A stretch of DNA of 64,000 nt from Agaricus subrufescens (lineage: Eukaryota > Basidiomycota > Agaricomycetes > Agaricales > Agaricaceae), in contig CM057067.1 of assembly GCA_029945375.1 (NCBI GenBank), positions 1,302,001-1,366,000 on the forward strand, in the 5' to 3' direction. The notes under the pieces were generated by a model. That model saw nothing but the letters and a program-made list of their open reading frames with translations, was not told where the DNA came from and searched no databases. Below, piece by piece: positions 34,524-44,708 of this stretch. How positions within the stretch are numbered: the first letter of the stretch is position 1; every line of letters begins with the position of its first letter. The position numbers were made by a program, and so were the translations under genes.

Positions 34524-37500
34524 ATGCTCAGAGAAATCTTCAGCACCTTCCTTGCCCACTTCAAAAGACACAAGAAACCTAAGACCTGGCCAAAATCTGC
34601 AGATTGTCCTTCAACAATTGGAGCTAGCCTATTGCGCGACTTTGCACCTGTATCAGAATCGAATAATTCAGGGACCCTGCCTGCACCTGCCACTCCAGCC
34701 ACAGTGACTGCAACAACTCCACATGCATCAATTCCATTCCTTGCAGGTGAGTTCACGTGCGTGTGTTCAGTGAGTCAGAGTAGTTAGTAACTGCTGAATA
34801 AGGACCCAGTCCTGCTTCGACATCTGGCATTCTTGAAAATGCGCATGATTTTGTCATTAATAATCCAACGATGATCTCAAATACCTTCAACTTCGGAGGA
34901 GGAGCCAGTATGCAAACCGATCCTATTATCTTTGTCTCCATCTCAAAATCGACTAGTTATGCAGCTGTTGGAAAGTAAGACAATTTGCGGTGCAGAACAC
35001 GACTCATCCGCCCGCTATCCTCCTCCAAAGTGCCACCCAGAGACTCGCAAAACTCTGAGAGGAGAGATTGTCCATTGGGTTGCCAATCCCAAGCGTGGCT
35101 GGAGAATGTTCTATGTTTTTGGTCTGGCTGGAGTAGGGAAGTCTGCCATGGCTCAGTCAGTTGCAGATGAAATTGACTGCCTTGGTGCTTCTTGCTTCAT
35201 ATCTAGACCCAATGGATGAAATGATCCAGATGGTGTCACTCCTACTCTTGCATATCAGCTCACCATCAAACACGCTGCTTATAAGCAGATCATATCACAT
35301 AAAATTGCTCACAATCCCACCGTTCTGACAAAGACTCGAAAGGTTCAGTTCAGGGAACTCCTCATCGACCCATTTCGTACCATCATGGCCCAGGACATTT
35401 CAGCCCTCCAAAAACCACTATTGGTCATCATTGATGGCTTAGACGAGTGCAATGATGAAGAGGCGCAATGCAAGTTCATTGAACTCATTGGGGATCATGT
35501 TCGCTCTTTCTCCAACTTCCCCTTGTTGTGGTTGATCTGCAGTTGACCAGAATCGCACCTCAAATATGCACTTTTCTGGGCAGATTTTGAGGTTCCCGGT
35601 AGGCGAGAGGAGATATCTGTTGATGACGATGAAGGCCGTCAGGATGTTTTACTGTATCTTTGAGACGAATTTCGTGAGATTCAATCAAAATGCCAAGATT
35701 CCCTCGACTACGATTGGCCACCTGAAACTGACCTTCTCTGAATTGCAACTGTTGCATCTGGGCTATTTGCCTTTGCCTCCACTGTTACCCGTTTTGTTGG
35801 TGATGTTGAAGTGAGCGATCCATCAAACCAACTACAAATCTGCATGAAGGCTCTTGAAGGTTCTCATACATCAGTTGGTCAAAACCTGTATCTCACCCTT
35901 GATCTTCTCTATCAACATATACTTTCTTCCGTTTGTCCCGCAATCCTACCAACTATGATGAGAATCTTAGGAAGCTCTATATTATATCCAGAGGTTGACA
36001 GTCCTTCCCAAACAGCCAAAGTGCTGGCGAACTTTTCTCTCACAGGAAAAGCTGCTTTTTACCACGCACTGAAGCCCCTACATTCAGTACTCCGTGTTCC
36101 CTCCTCATCCGACACTTCCACACAGAGAGTCATGATTTATCATGCTTCATTCACTGATTTCCTCCGGGACCCAGAGCGTTCGGGTGAATTCCACCTCAAC
36201 AAAGCTACAATACACTATGATGTTGCCCTTACAGGGCTTCACTGGTTTATGAATTTAGAGCGTGAAATACAAGAAGGTATCCTTTCCTCACAGTATCAAA
36301 CCTGTAATTATTTGCTCATTTGTCCTTCCTCGCCAGGTGATATCTGGGCCTTACCAACAGAGAGTGCACAAGCACACCTCAAAAACGTCAAATCTCAGTC
36401 TCTTTCTATCTTGTGGAAAGCCTGCTCTCACGTCAAAGGAGACAACGCCATCAATCTGTACCAAGAGTTGCACAATTTTAATTTCAATATTATAGGTGAA
36501 TGCATTCCTGACAATTGGCTACTTGAGGATTTTCTCAAGTGGCTTAAAAATCTACAGGTGGGTATGGGACTGGAAACAGTATCTTTCATCGCCATTGAAT
36601 ACTCAATCTCAGGAAGCAAATTCTTCCAACACCAACCAGAAACTGTTAAATTCTATAGATGTCTATGATAGTTGCGATCGGATTGATATCTCCCAATTTG
36701 ATATCTCCCGGTACCGCTGAAGAGACTAGATCGGTGTGAATATGGAAAATAAAATATAAAAAAATATAAAATCGAATGCGAATGCAACCCTTTGAATTAC
36801 ACCGAGTCTCGAGTGCGGTTCGTGGGGAGAATAAATCAGAAAGAAAGTGAAAGTAAGCGTCTCGATTAAGTATTAATGAAAATAGGGGTAGAATAGAAAT
36901 GTGAAACAAGTCTCGACTGAATAGAAACCTCTTCCAGACCTATGCCGTTTCGATTAGAACCTTCGCGACGAGTGGCTAAGCTCGCGACGACTGTCCTCAA
37001 TAGAATGGGTTAGACACCTATCTAGGAGGGGTAGCGAGTCCACCCTAGTGATGCCTCAACAAACTCGGAGAGCCTTGACCTGCCTTCGCGCTTCGAGACA
37101 GACTGCAAGACAAGTCGAGCTAGCACCGAATGCTATCGCGATCCTATTAGACCAGTGAAGATACTCTCTCGAGCAGAACACAAGACCTTCCAAGTCAAGA
37201 AAGAACTTTAAGAAATGCTTAGAACACTGCGAAGTTTAACCAAACTCGATTTCACTCGCACAGCGCTTGGGCAAAGATTCGATCCCAAACCTCGTCCTCG
37301 ACTGGCGACTATATACGATACACAATAAAAAACTGAGACAAAATAAACAAATATGAAACAGATAACCAAGTCCGTATCCAGCACTGAATGGGTATAGTCT
37401 CCTCGACTCATCTTTCTCCCCCAATCAACAGTCTCGACTATTCAGTCTCCTCGACCGAACATCGCACTTGCCTAATCTTCCACTCCTCATTGGCTAACGA

Positions 37501-38205
37501 GCTTCTAACCCTAGACCCTAGTCTAGAAACTCCCGAGGCGCACCCCCCACTGATAATCCCGTCGATAAGGTGTCCTCGATTAGACTACACTTCTATCTCA
37601 CCTTTAGTTGCTTCGAGATTATCACTATTACCGCCTGATCCAGAGTCTCGACCGACAACTCCAACAGTCTCGCTTCAGGTTAATTCAGTCTCGACATGTG
37701 TAAGTCGTCTACTTCCTAGCCCTTTCCTTATTAGGCAGGTAGTAGTTATAGATTCGGTTTAGCATAAGGTCCGCTGAAGGAACCGCGTTCCGCTAAGTCC
37801 TCGAGCCATCCCATAGCCAACCTCGATGATAATTTCCAGCAAAGTCTCCCTAGACTCAGTCTCGAGACTTCCATTTTAAGTCCTCGAACGCGATTATATT
37901 TCCCCTAGCAGTACGGTTTTCCTGCTAGGAATCGCGGATGCAATCTTGACCGTCCCCTAGGTCAACCTCTCTTCACACATGTCCTCGACTGAGCTTATCT
38001 CTAACTGGGTGACCGATTGTTCATTCTCGAACTTAATACGTACACCTAGCCACATTAAACGTGAATTTTCACGCGTAAAACGGCTGGGGCCGTAACACCG
38101 CTTAGCCAGTTTTGTTCACGGGAGCCTTAATGGGGCAACCAAACTTCATCTTGATCTAGGGATTGGGAAAAAACGTCGACATATTCATATTGGGATCATG
38201 TAAGT
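34524..38205 (+). pseudogene. NACHT-A gene (cassette copy 3) with stops and solo LTR
   Basis: Leader exon from ATG 34524 (MLREIFSTFLAHF...), linker exon, NACHT exon with TGA at 35217, 35544, 35661 and 35740, and open again from 35811 to 36280. Walker A reads GLAGVGKSA. Module exons follow to 36717, where the last one is split by the solo LTR. Coding-like sequence resumes at 38098 (DLGIGKKRRHIHI) and ends at a GTAAGT donor at about 38201. The next intron holds the TIR element. Confidence 0.85.
36718..38097 (-). mobile_element. Solo LTR, copy 2 (minus orientation)
   Basis: 1380 bp. On the minus strand it begins TGTTACGGCCCCAGCC and ends TAGTCTCTTCA. It is flanked by CCGC (36714-36717 and 38098-38101), 5 bp ACCGC if the terminal A is shared. 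Removing it restores the NACHT-A module frame (compare 21013-21030). No internal coding region is present, so LTR-LTR recombination removed it. Confidence 0.85.
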
Positions 38206-39219
38206 TCCAAGTATTAAGAATTACCAGATAAGATACAGGCTCCTACCCAGCCGACTCACGTGTGTACGTCCTATAGTGGACTCGACCAAACACGAACAAA
38301 GTAAGGGTTTGCTCACGCAGTGAGAGGCTGGCACTTTATGTCTTTCGGGCATCACCAATGATTATGCTAGCTATTCTCCCAGGACAAAAAAGGAAGCAGT
38401 CTAATTTTAAACTGTCATGCTATCTGTGCAATGTACCCTCTATCAATGTCGTCACCTCGTTGTTGCACATTGGTAACCCCTCCAAGCCTAGATAGAGTTT
38501 TTATAAAGATATGCATTTCCTTTAAATAAAACAGGAGACTGAGCATTTGTGGCTATTACATTTCTGATGATCCATCCTTTTTTTTTTCCTCTAAACATGA
38601 CCACCCTTGCAGCACCATATCTTGGGACTTACCATGCATATCAAATCCAAAAACTGAACAAGTTTAGCTTATGTTAATGAGAGACTTGTGGCAAAATGTT
38701 GGCTTGAATACTTCCGAATTGAGCTAATGATGACTGATATACTCTTTGTGTTTGTGAGTTTTAGTACACCTTGGAGATCTCAGCTAAATCTTGCTGTAAA
38801 AATTGGAAGCTTTGGAAGCTGACTCTTGCTGCATGAAGCTCATTATCTGAGTAAGTAAATTTGTTATATTCAAAGCACTGAGATTCAAATTAAACAAACA
38901 TGAACAAGTTAAAATAAAGACCATTGATTTAATTGTTTCATGCCCGGGGCCTGAAGATCAGTTGGGAGCTCAGAAGAACCATTTAGAAGTTAAATTTACA
39001 CCATTACACTACTAATTGGTATATAAGACAAGTCTTATCTAAATAATGGCTCAACAATAAAGGGCAGCACATCTTGAACTCGACGTTGACGCATAGTATC
39101 CCGATTTGGCTAACGTTACGGTCACACTGTCTCGCGCGGGAAAAGTTCATCAGTGATGGCCGAACGACAAGTAGTGCCAGCCGCTCACTGAGTGAGCATC
39201 TTACTTCTGACTAAGCTCA

Positions 39220-39955
39220 CGTGCGTACGTCCTTATAGCGGACTCAACCAAACACGAACAAAGTAAGGGTTTGCTAACGCAGTTAGCGGCTGGCACCATA
39301 TGCGTTTCGGGAATCACCGAGGGTATCCCATGGTGTAACGCTGCTCTTCCGCTCGATTTTTGCAGATCCATTTGACTCATTGATAATGAATTTATTGTAT
39401 AGTATCTCATATTAAGGCTTTTTCTGCCTTCTAAGCACAGTTTCACATTATCCCTCATGGTTCTGCTGACCTCAACATGTAAACTTCCTCATATATAATG
39501 AATTTAAGTATATCAGCACCAAAGTGCTTGTGATTTTGAAAATTATATTATAACGCTCTCCGGGACTAGTTAGGCTGCCGATATACCAGTTTTTATCATA
39601 CGTTTATTTGCAAACGATGTCAAAAACATCTTTGTTCACTCGCGTGACAGAGCCCATTAGAGCGCATCAACATCGTGGGAATTACATCCTTCTGTTATGC
39701 TGCTGCCGATGTTTGGATTCCAGCTGGTATAAAAGTTGAGTTTAGATGTATAGACCATATAATAGTAAATTATGTTTTCAAAAGGCGAGTTTATCGAGTA
39801 GATGCCCAACAATGAGGTAGACACCTGAACTGAAGGGAAGTCACATCAATTTGATGCCGGTGATGCCCGATTAACCTTTGGTGCCAGCCAGTTACTGCAG
39901 TGTAGATAAGTTCTGACTAAGCGCACGTGCAGTAAGCGAGCTGGGTAGGAGCCTG
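39220..39955. mobile_element. Second copy of the TIR element inside the first
   Basis: Begins in a left-end sequence (CACGTGCGTACGTCC, compare 38258-38272), lacks the outer 21 or so bases, and ends with the complete right end CTGGGTAGGAGCCTG (39941-39955). The host sequence around GCTCACTGAGTGAGCATC occurs on both sides (39179 and 46331), as though this copy brought a duplicated right arm. Confidence 0.55.
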
Positions 39956-39966
39956 GCCAGCTGCTC

Positions 39967-40428
39967 AATAAGATTCCTTGCTTATTCGGTCCCAGGGGAA
40001 ATGAAGGAAGTAGGGTGTGGATTTATTTTATAAAAAAGGGGTAAGGTGTTGTAGGTTTGTGAACACAAAATCGTTAAAGATGTGTAGGGAATGAATATTG
40101 AAATTTGGGCGATTTTGTGAGGGTTGCGTAGGCCCAGCGGCCGAGGGGGCACGTGATCCTGGGATCCGGGTTTTTTGGCCCGGCCCGGGAACACGTGCTC
40201 TCGGAATGGAATAAAGGTTTTTATTTTTATTCTGTATCACGGATCAGAAATGTATCAACCCCCGTGGATGAGACTCAAATGAGAGCCTAGACGGAGGGCA
40301 CCTCAAAATGGAGCGGGGGTTGAAAGGAGAGAGAGATAAGATAATAAAAATAAAAACATGGCCGCCGGGGCCTGAGCGAAAGGTAAAACTCCCTGGCCGC
40401 TCGAAACGGACGCAAGGAGACAGTACCA
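39967..40428 (-). repeat. Split direct repeat B2 (462 bp)
   Basis: Identical by eye to 40614-41075, offset exactly 647 bp. Outer end of the Ngaro-like element. Confidence 0.9.
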
Positions 40429-40453
40429 ATCACTAAGGGACGAGGAGGGAGGG

Positions 40454-40613
40454 AGCAAAAAAGACTGGGTGAGGATCAGGGCTCAGCCAGGGGACGAGAA
40501 TTGAGGATGAAAATTTTTCTGATGCGAGATAATATGGATAATGTGTACATGTTGTGCTGGACCTTTGATTGCTTGGTCATCTTATCCTCTGATGAGAATG
40601 CTTCACATCTCGG
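40454..40613 (-). repeat. Split direct repeat A2 (160 bp)
   Basis: Identical by eye to 46171-46330, offset 5717 bp. It abuts B1 directly. Confidence 0.9.
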
Positions 40614-41075
40614 AATAAGATTCCTTGCTTATTCGGTCCCAGGGGAAATGAAGGAAGTAGGGTGTGGATTTATTTTATAAAAAAGGGGTAAGGTGTTGTA
40701 GGTTTGTGAACACAAAATCGTTAAAGATGTGTAGGGAATGAATATTGAAATTTGGGCGATTTTGTGAGGGTTGCGTAGGCCCAGCGGCCGAGGGGGCACG
40801 TGATCCTGGGATCCGGGTTTTTTGGCCCGGCCCGGGAACACGTGCTCTCGGAATGGAATAAAGGTTTTTATTTTTATTCTGTATCACGGATCAGAAATGT
40901 ATCAACCCCCGTGGATGAGACTCAAATGAGAGCCTAGACGGAGGGCACCTCAAAATGGAGCGGGGGTTGAAAGGAGAGAGAGATAAGATAATAAAAATAA
41001 AAACATGGCCGCCGGGGCCTGAGCGAAAGGTAAAACTCCCTGGCCGCTCGAAACGGACGCAAGGAGACAGTACCA
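40614..41075 (-). repeat. Split direct repeat B1 (462 bp)
   Basis: Copy of B2, lying just downstream of the recombinase gene on the minus strand. Small open frames inside both B copies are shadows. Confidence 0.9.
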
Positions 41076-41196
41076 GACGGAGTGGAGCTCACACCAGGCG
41101 AGTGTGGCCGTGAGAGGCCAGGCAAGCCTAGCCCAAAATGAGGTGCAATCCGCTTAGATTACATCTCCAAACTGGGTCTCATGTAACCCCGGGAAT

Positions 41197-42498
41197 CTAG
41201 GTACAAGAGAGTGCAAAAGAGTTCATGATGGAGGATGTGCGAGAGATCTGATCGCGAGAGTAAGCTAGGGACGTATTTAGTGGGATGATATCTTCTACTC
41301 TACGCCAGTAAATAAGAAAGGTCGTCGAAGTCCAACCTCCGGTGGCAGCGACAACGTCTGGGGGCACACCGGCAAGTAGAAGTGCTACGGCACCGCCAAT
41401 TCTGAATGAATGTCCAGATATGTGGGGGCTTCTACAGCTGCCCCAAACTGATGACACGAAAGACATGAAGTCCTTCTTGATCATATGTGTCCAAGAACCT
41501 GGGAGCTTTGTGTATGCGAACAAAGATGAACCGGGAGGGGGGTTTTTGTTCACCCGCAGGTGGTTAATGAAGGCAGCCACAGGACAGAGTGGATCATCGC
41601 GGCTAGTTAAAACGACCTGGAAACCCTCCGACTGGGTAGTCTTGGTCCATGGGATACGGAAGGAGAGGGAATGAGCGCCATTGGGAAGGGATGAGAGAGA
41701 GATGCTGTCCGAGCGTGTGGAATGGAAAAGTGGGTTAAACTCTTCAGTCGATGGAACAGTAGTCTCTCCCAAGCGGCGGCAACCAAAGAAGGAGGTTGTA
41801 GCCGTAGCCCAAAGCGCTGCGTGAAAAGAGTTGTTCAGGTCCAGCGCCTTGAGCAATTGTCGTAGGTGTTCAAGTGAAACTGGTGGGCGTGGGGGTCGCC
41901 TGAACTTGACCCCTTGCTTGTCTGCAGCCCGACGTATAAGGTGGAGGCGTTCATCATTGCCAAACCAAGGGGCGCTATTGAGAATATGCCAGCAACGGAG
42001 GCCAGACAGCCACTGAGAGATTGTTTTTCCACTGTAGAAACCTACAAACGATGCCGCAAAAGCAGCCAGTAAATCTGTGGAGGCGGGCATGCGGTCAGAC
42101 TCAGAGATGCTCCAGTCATCACAGAACTGGTTGAAACGTAAGAGGCCTGACGCGTAGCTTGTCCTGGTGTTAGGTGCCAGGCCTTCAATGGCAACAGAGT
42201 CTGCACGTTCAATCAGGGGTGCTGGCAGCTTGGACAGTGAGGAAAGTCTCCTCGAAATGGCATATGGTGAAGACCACTTGGTGAGTCGGTCTGTGGCTCT
42301 GACATGTGGGCGGTAGGAGGGAGTGGGGAGTGAAGTCGAGCGAGGTGGGGGGTTGTTATTGGAAGACGCGACCTGGAAACGCCGGTCGTAGGAACGGGAG
42401 CGGCTAGTGACTATTGCCTCATGTTCCTTCGAAGTGGAAGCTTCTGCGGTGTGTGATGTCTGAGGAATGGGACTGCGAGGATTAGAAAAGTCAAATGA
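41197..42498 (-). CDS. Tyrosine recombinase of Ngaro-like element
   Basis: Integrates the circular DNA form by Tyr-mediated strand exchange. The catalytic domain shows Arg in FFGCRRLGE, H-x-x-R in GHSFRIGGA, Trp in GGWTSTT and the likely nucleophile Tyr in FLIYWRR near the C-terminus. The first clear ATG (42090) would begin inside the protein. The frame is open upstream to about 42498 and includes a core-binding-like stretch (APNTRTSYASGLLRFNQFC), but has no ATG there. The N-terminus is therefore probably joined to the RT frame by splicing or recoding across 42499-42609. About 430 codons in all. Confidence 0.85.
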   Translation of the reverse strand, partial: SFDFSNPRSPIPQTSHTAEASTSKEHEAIVTSRSRSYDRRFQVASSNNNPPPRSTSLPTPSYRPHVRATDRLTKWSSPYAISRRLSSLSKLPAPLIERADSVAIEGLAPNTRTSYASGLLRFNQFCDDWSISESDRMPASTDLLAAFAASFVGFYSGKTISQWLSGLRCWHILNSAPWFGNDERLHLIRRAADKQGVKFRRPPRPPVSLEHLRQLLKALDLNNSFHAALWATATTSFFGCRRLGETTVPSTEEFNPLFHSTRSDSISLSSLPNGAHSLSFRIPWTKTTQSEGFQVVLTSRDDPLCPVAAFINHLRVNKNPPPGSSLFAYTKLPGSWTHMIKKDFMSFVSSVWGSCRSPHISGHSFRIGGAVALLLAGVPPDVVAATGGWTSTTFLIYWRRVEDIIPLNTSLAYSRDQISRTSSIMNSFALSCT

Positions 42499-42609
42499 AT
42501 TCTACTCTAAAATGACAGAGTACTTGACGGAGTAAAGACTGACGTTACATGTGAACATGGTATGGAATGTGAGGAAGGAAAGGGAGGTGGCTGTATGCGT
42601 GTCGTTGAC
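42499..42609 (-). other. RT-recombinase junction of Ngaro-like element
   Basis: Contains the RT stop (TAG at 42610-42612 region) and a pyrimidine-rich stretch with TCTAAT plus CGCAG near 42480-42490, which could be a branch site and acceptor for a second intron linking RT to the recombinase. A phase-correct donor was not settled. Confidence 0.3.
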
Positions 42610-44708
42610 CTAGACCGGTTCAATGGCATCGATGAGAACGTCTGGAAGCCGAATGCGAATGGGAACGCGTAAGACATCTGGCCCTAGGATGCCACGGGAG
42701 ATGGGATCTGCTGGGTTGAGTTTTGACTCGACGTAGACGAGGGAAGGAATGAGGAGACGGGGCGTGAGAATGTTGTAAGATCTCCTGATGGACAGGTTAA
42801 TGTGGTAGTTAGGGCTACGTCCTTTGCCCATCGCCCCGATGGTACCTTGATTGTCCGAATGAATGACAAATCTTTGGTTCTGTAGATCCCAAGCATCCAG
42901 CAGGTGTATGACAAGCTCGACGGCAACAGTCTCTAGCCAACCGATGTCTCTCCCGGGAACCTTCCAGGAGTTCCGGAGTTTGAAAGCCATCCAGCGTCCA
43001 TCGATAACTAAACCAATGCCCCAGGAGGTGCTAGCGTCGACAAAGATGTTGAGGTGGGATGAGGGGCCCGGGGGTAAGATGGGGCGAGAGAAAGAGTCAT
43101 CCAGAAGGCGAGTATGCCACCAGCGAAGGTCAGTCAAAAGTGAACGAGGGGGGTAGCGGTGTTGGAAAGTGTCTCCTCGGAAGGTTGCGGCAAAGTTTGA
43201 GAGGGAGGGTAAATGGGAACGACCATCGAGGTAGACAAAGGAGGCGTAGCAGAGAGTGCCGTGCAGTTTTTCCACGTCACGAAGTTGACACCTGCCTGAG
43301 GAGAAACGGTCCAGGAAGGAGGATACCCTGGTTAGGTATTTCAGACGTTTATGTGGAGGAAGAGCGACTGTCTTGTGGGGAATGTCCCATGAGAGGCCTA
43401 TGAAGGTGAATGAAGGCTCGAAGGAGTCGGTTCCCTTGTCTGGGTGCCATGGCACGCGAAGAGGAGCAACAATGTTTAGAGCGTCAGGCTTGTCATAAGC
43501 ATAAATGTACGGGGTGTCAAGTGAGGAGTTGCCTGTAGTCTTGGGCGTGCGGAACAAGGCCAGGTCATCTTCGTATTTGACCACCGGAGCAATGCCTTCA
43601 GCATGCCAGACGTCAACCACGAAATTGATGATCATCCCAGCGTTGGCGCTGGCGGAAGATGCACCAAAAGGGTGGACGTGGTCAATGTAAAATTCGCCTG
43701 GGCGGCCTTGTAGGACCAGCCAGGGTTTATGGTCTGGGATGACAGGGCAGGTGCGGTGAAACTTCGCAACGTCTGCCGTGCAGGCTTGTGTACCAGGAGG
43801 GGCTTGGGCCACCTGACAAAGTTCGTCAGAAAGTTGAACGAAAAGGTGTAGAATGTTAGGAGATGAAATGGTTCGAGTGGAATGTGAAAGAGCGAAAGGC
43901 ATGAAGGCCTGCCCATGTACCGGGGAGATGAAACCGGTGTAGCAATGCTGGCTGCTAAATATGACGGTGCCGAGGAAGGCAAGTGGGGGTGATGAAGACC
44001 CAATGATGAAATGCGGGTTTTGAAACTTACCAGGTCGGCAACACGCACAGCCGTGTCGAAACGAGTGGGGAAGGAGATGGTTTTAATGAAAGAATTAACA
44101 GAGGCGGTTGAGCTGTTTCCTTTCGAGAGATGACGGCAGACGCGAACTTTGTCAGGTTCGCCAGGGGCTTGGGGTTGAACCACAGCTATAAGAGGCGAGG
44201 ATTGGAAGGGCCCTCGCAGAATGCGCAAGATATCGGAGTGATTATAAGGGCCGTCCATGCGACCAGAAGAGACTTCTTCAGTAAGGTAATCGTCAAGAAG
44301 TTCTGTGTGCTGCAAAATTGATGGATGATTTGGAAAGACATGCGTTTCAAGAAGAGGGGGCATGCGGCCAATTGGGAATCCCCCGGCGAGGTATGAAATA
44401 AGGTCTGGATACTCCGTATGCAGGTTATGTTTAATAAGAAAAATTTCGAATGCGGTGTGGTCGTAAGGGGTCACCACTTTTTCAAAGATATCTGGATGAG
44501 AGTAGATCGAAGGGTTGAAAGGAGGACGCGGGACAATGGTATTAAGGAGACGGGGGTAAGGTAGGTGTTCGTGAACGAGGGCATGAGCAAAATTAGTCTT
44601 GGGAATTGGGGGCGCTTCGGCAGGACCAGGTGAGGGCGGCATGGGAACCACCGCAGAAGGAGCAGTTATGGGAGCGTCCGCATTGTGAGTTGCATGATCT
44701 TGTGGCAA
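42610..44708 (-). CDS. Reverse transcriptase-RNase H of Ngaro-like element, with intron
   Basis: Two frames (44708-44031 and 43812-42610) join in phase across a 218-nt GTAAGT...TTTGTCAG intron (43813-44030), giving ...RVADL-VAQAPPGTQACTADVAK. The palm motif is YEDD (in VVKYEDDLALF). RNase H residues are visible in FVDASTSWG, LETVAVEL and SDNQGTIGAM, followed by NPADPISRG. The 5' end has no ATG and overlaps gag by 116 bp in another frame, so expression by frameshifting or reinitiation is likely. It copies the element RNA in the cytoplasmic particle. Confidence 0.85.

Noticed and set aside
39982..41125. Duplicated 70-aa frames on the minus strand
   Set aside because: Fall in the B repeats of the Ngaro-like element, which are non-coding repeats.
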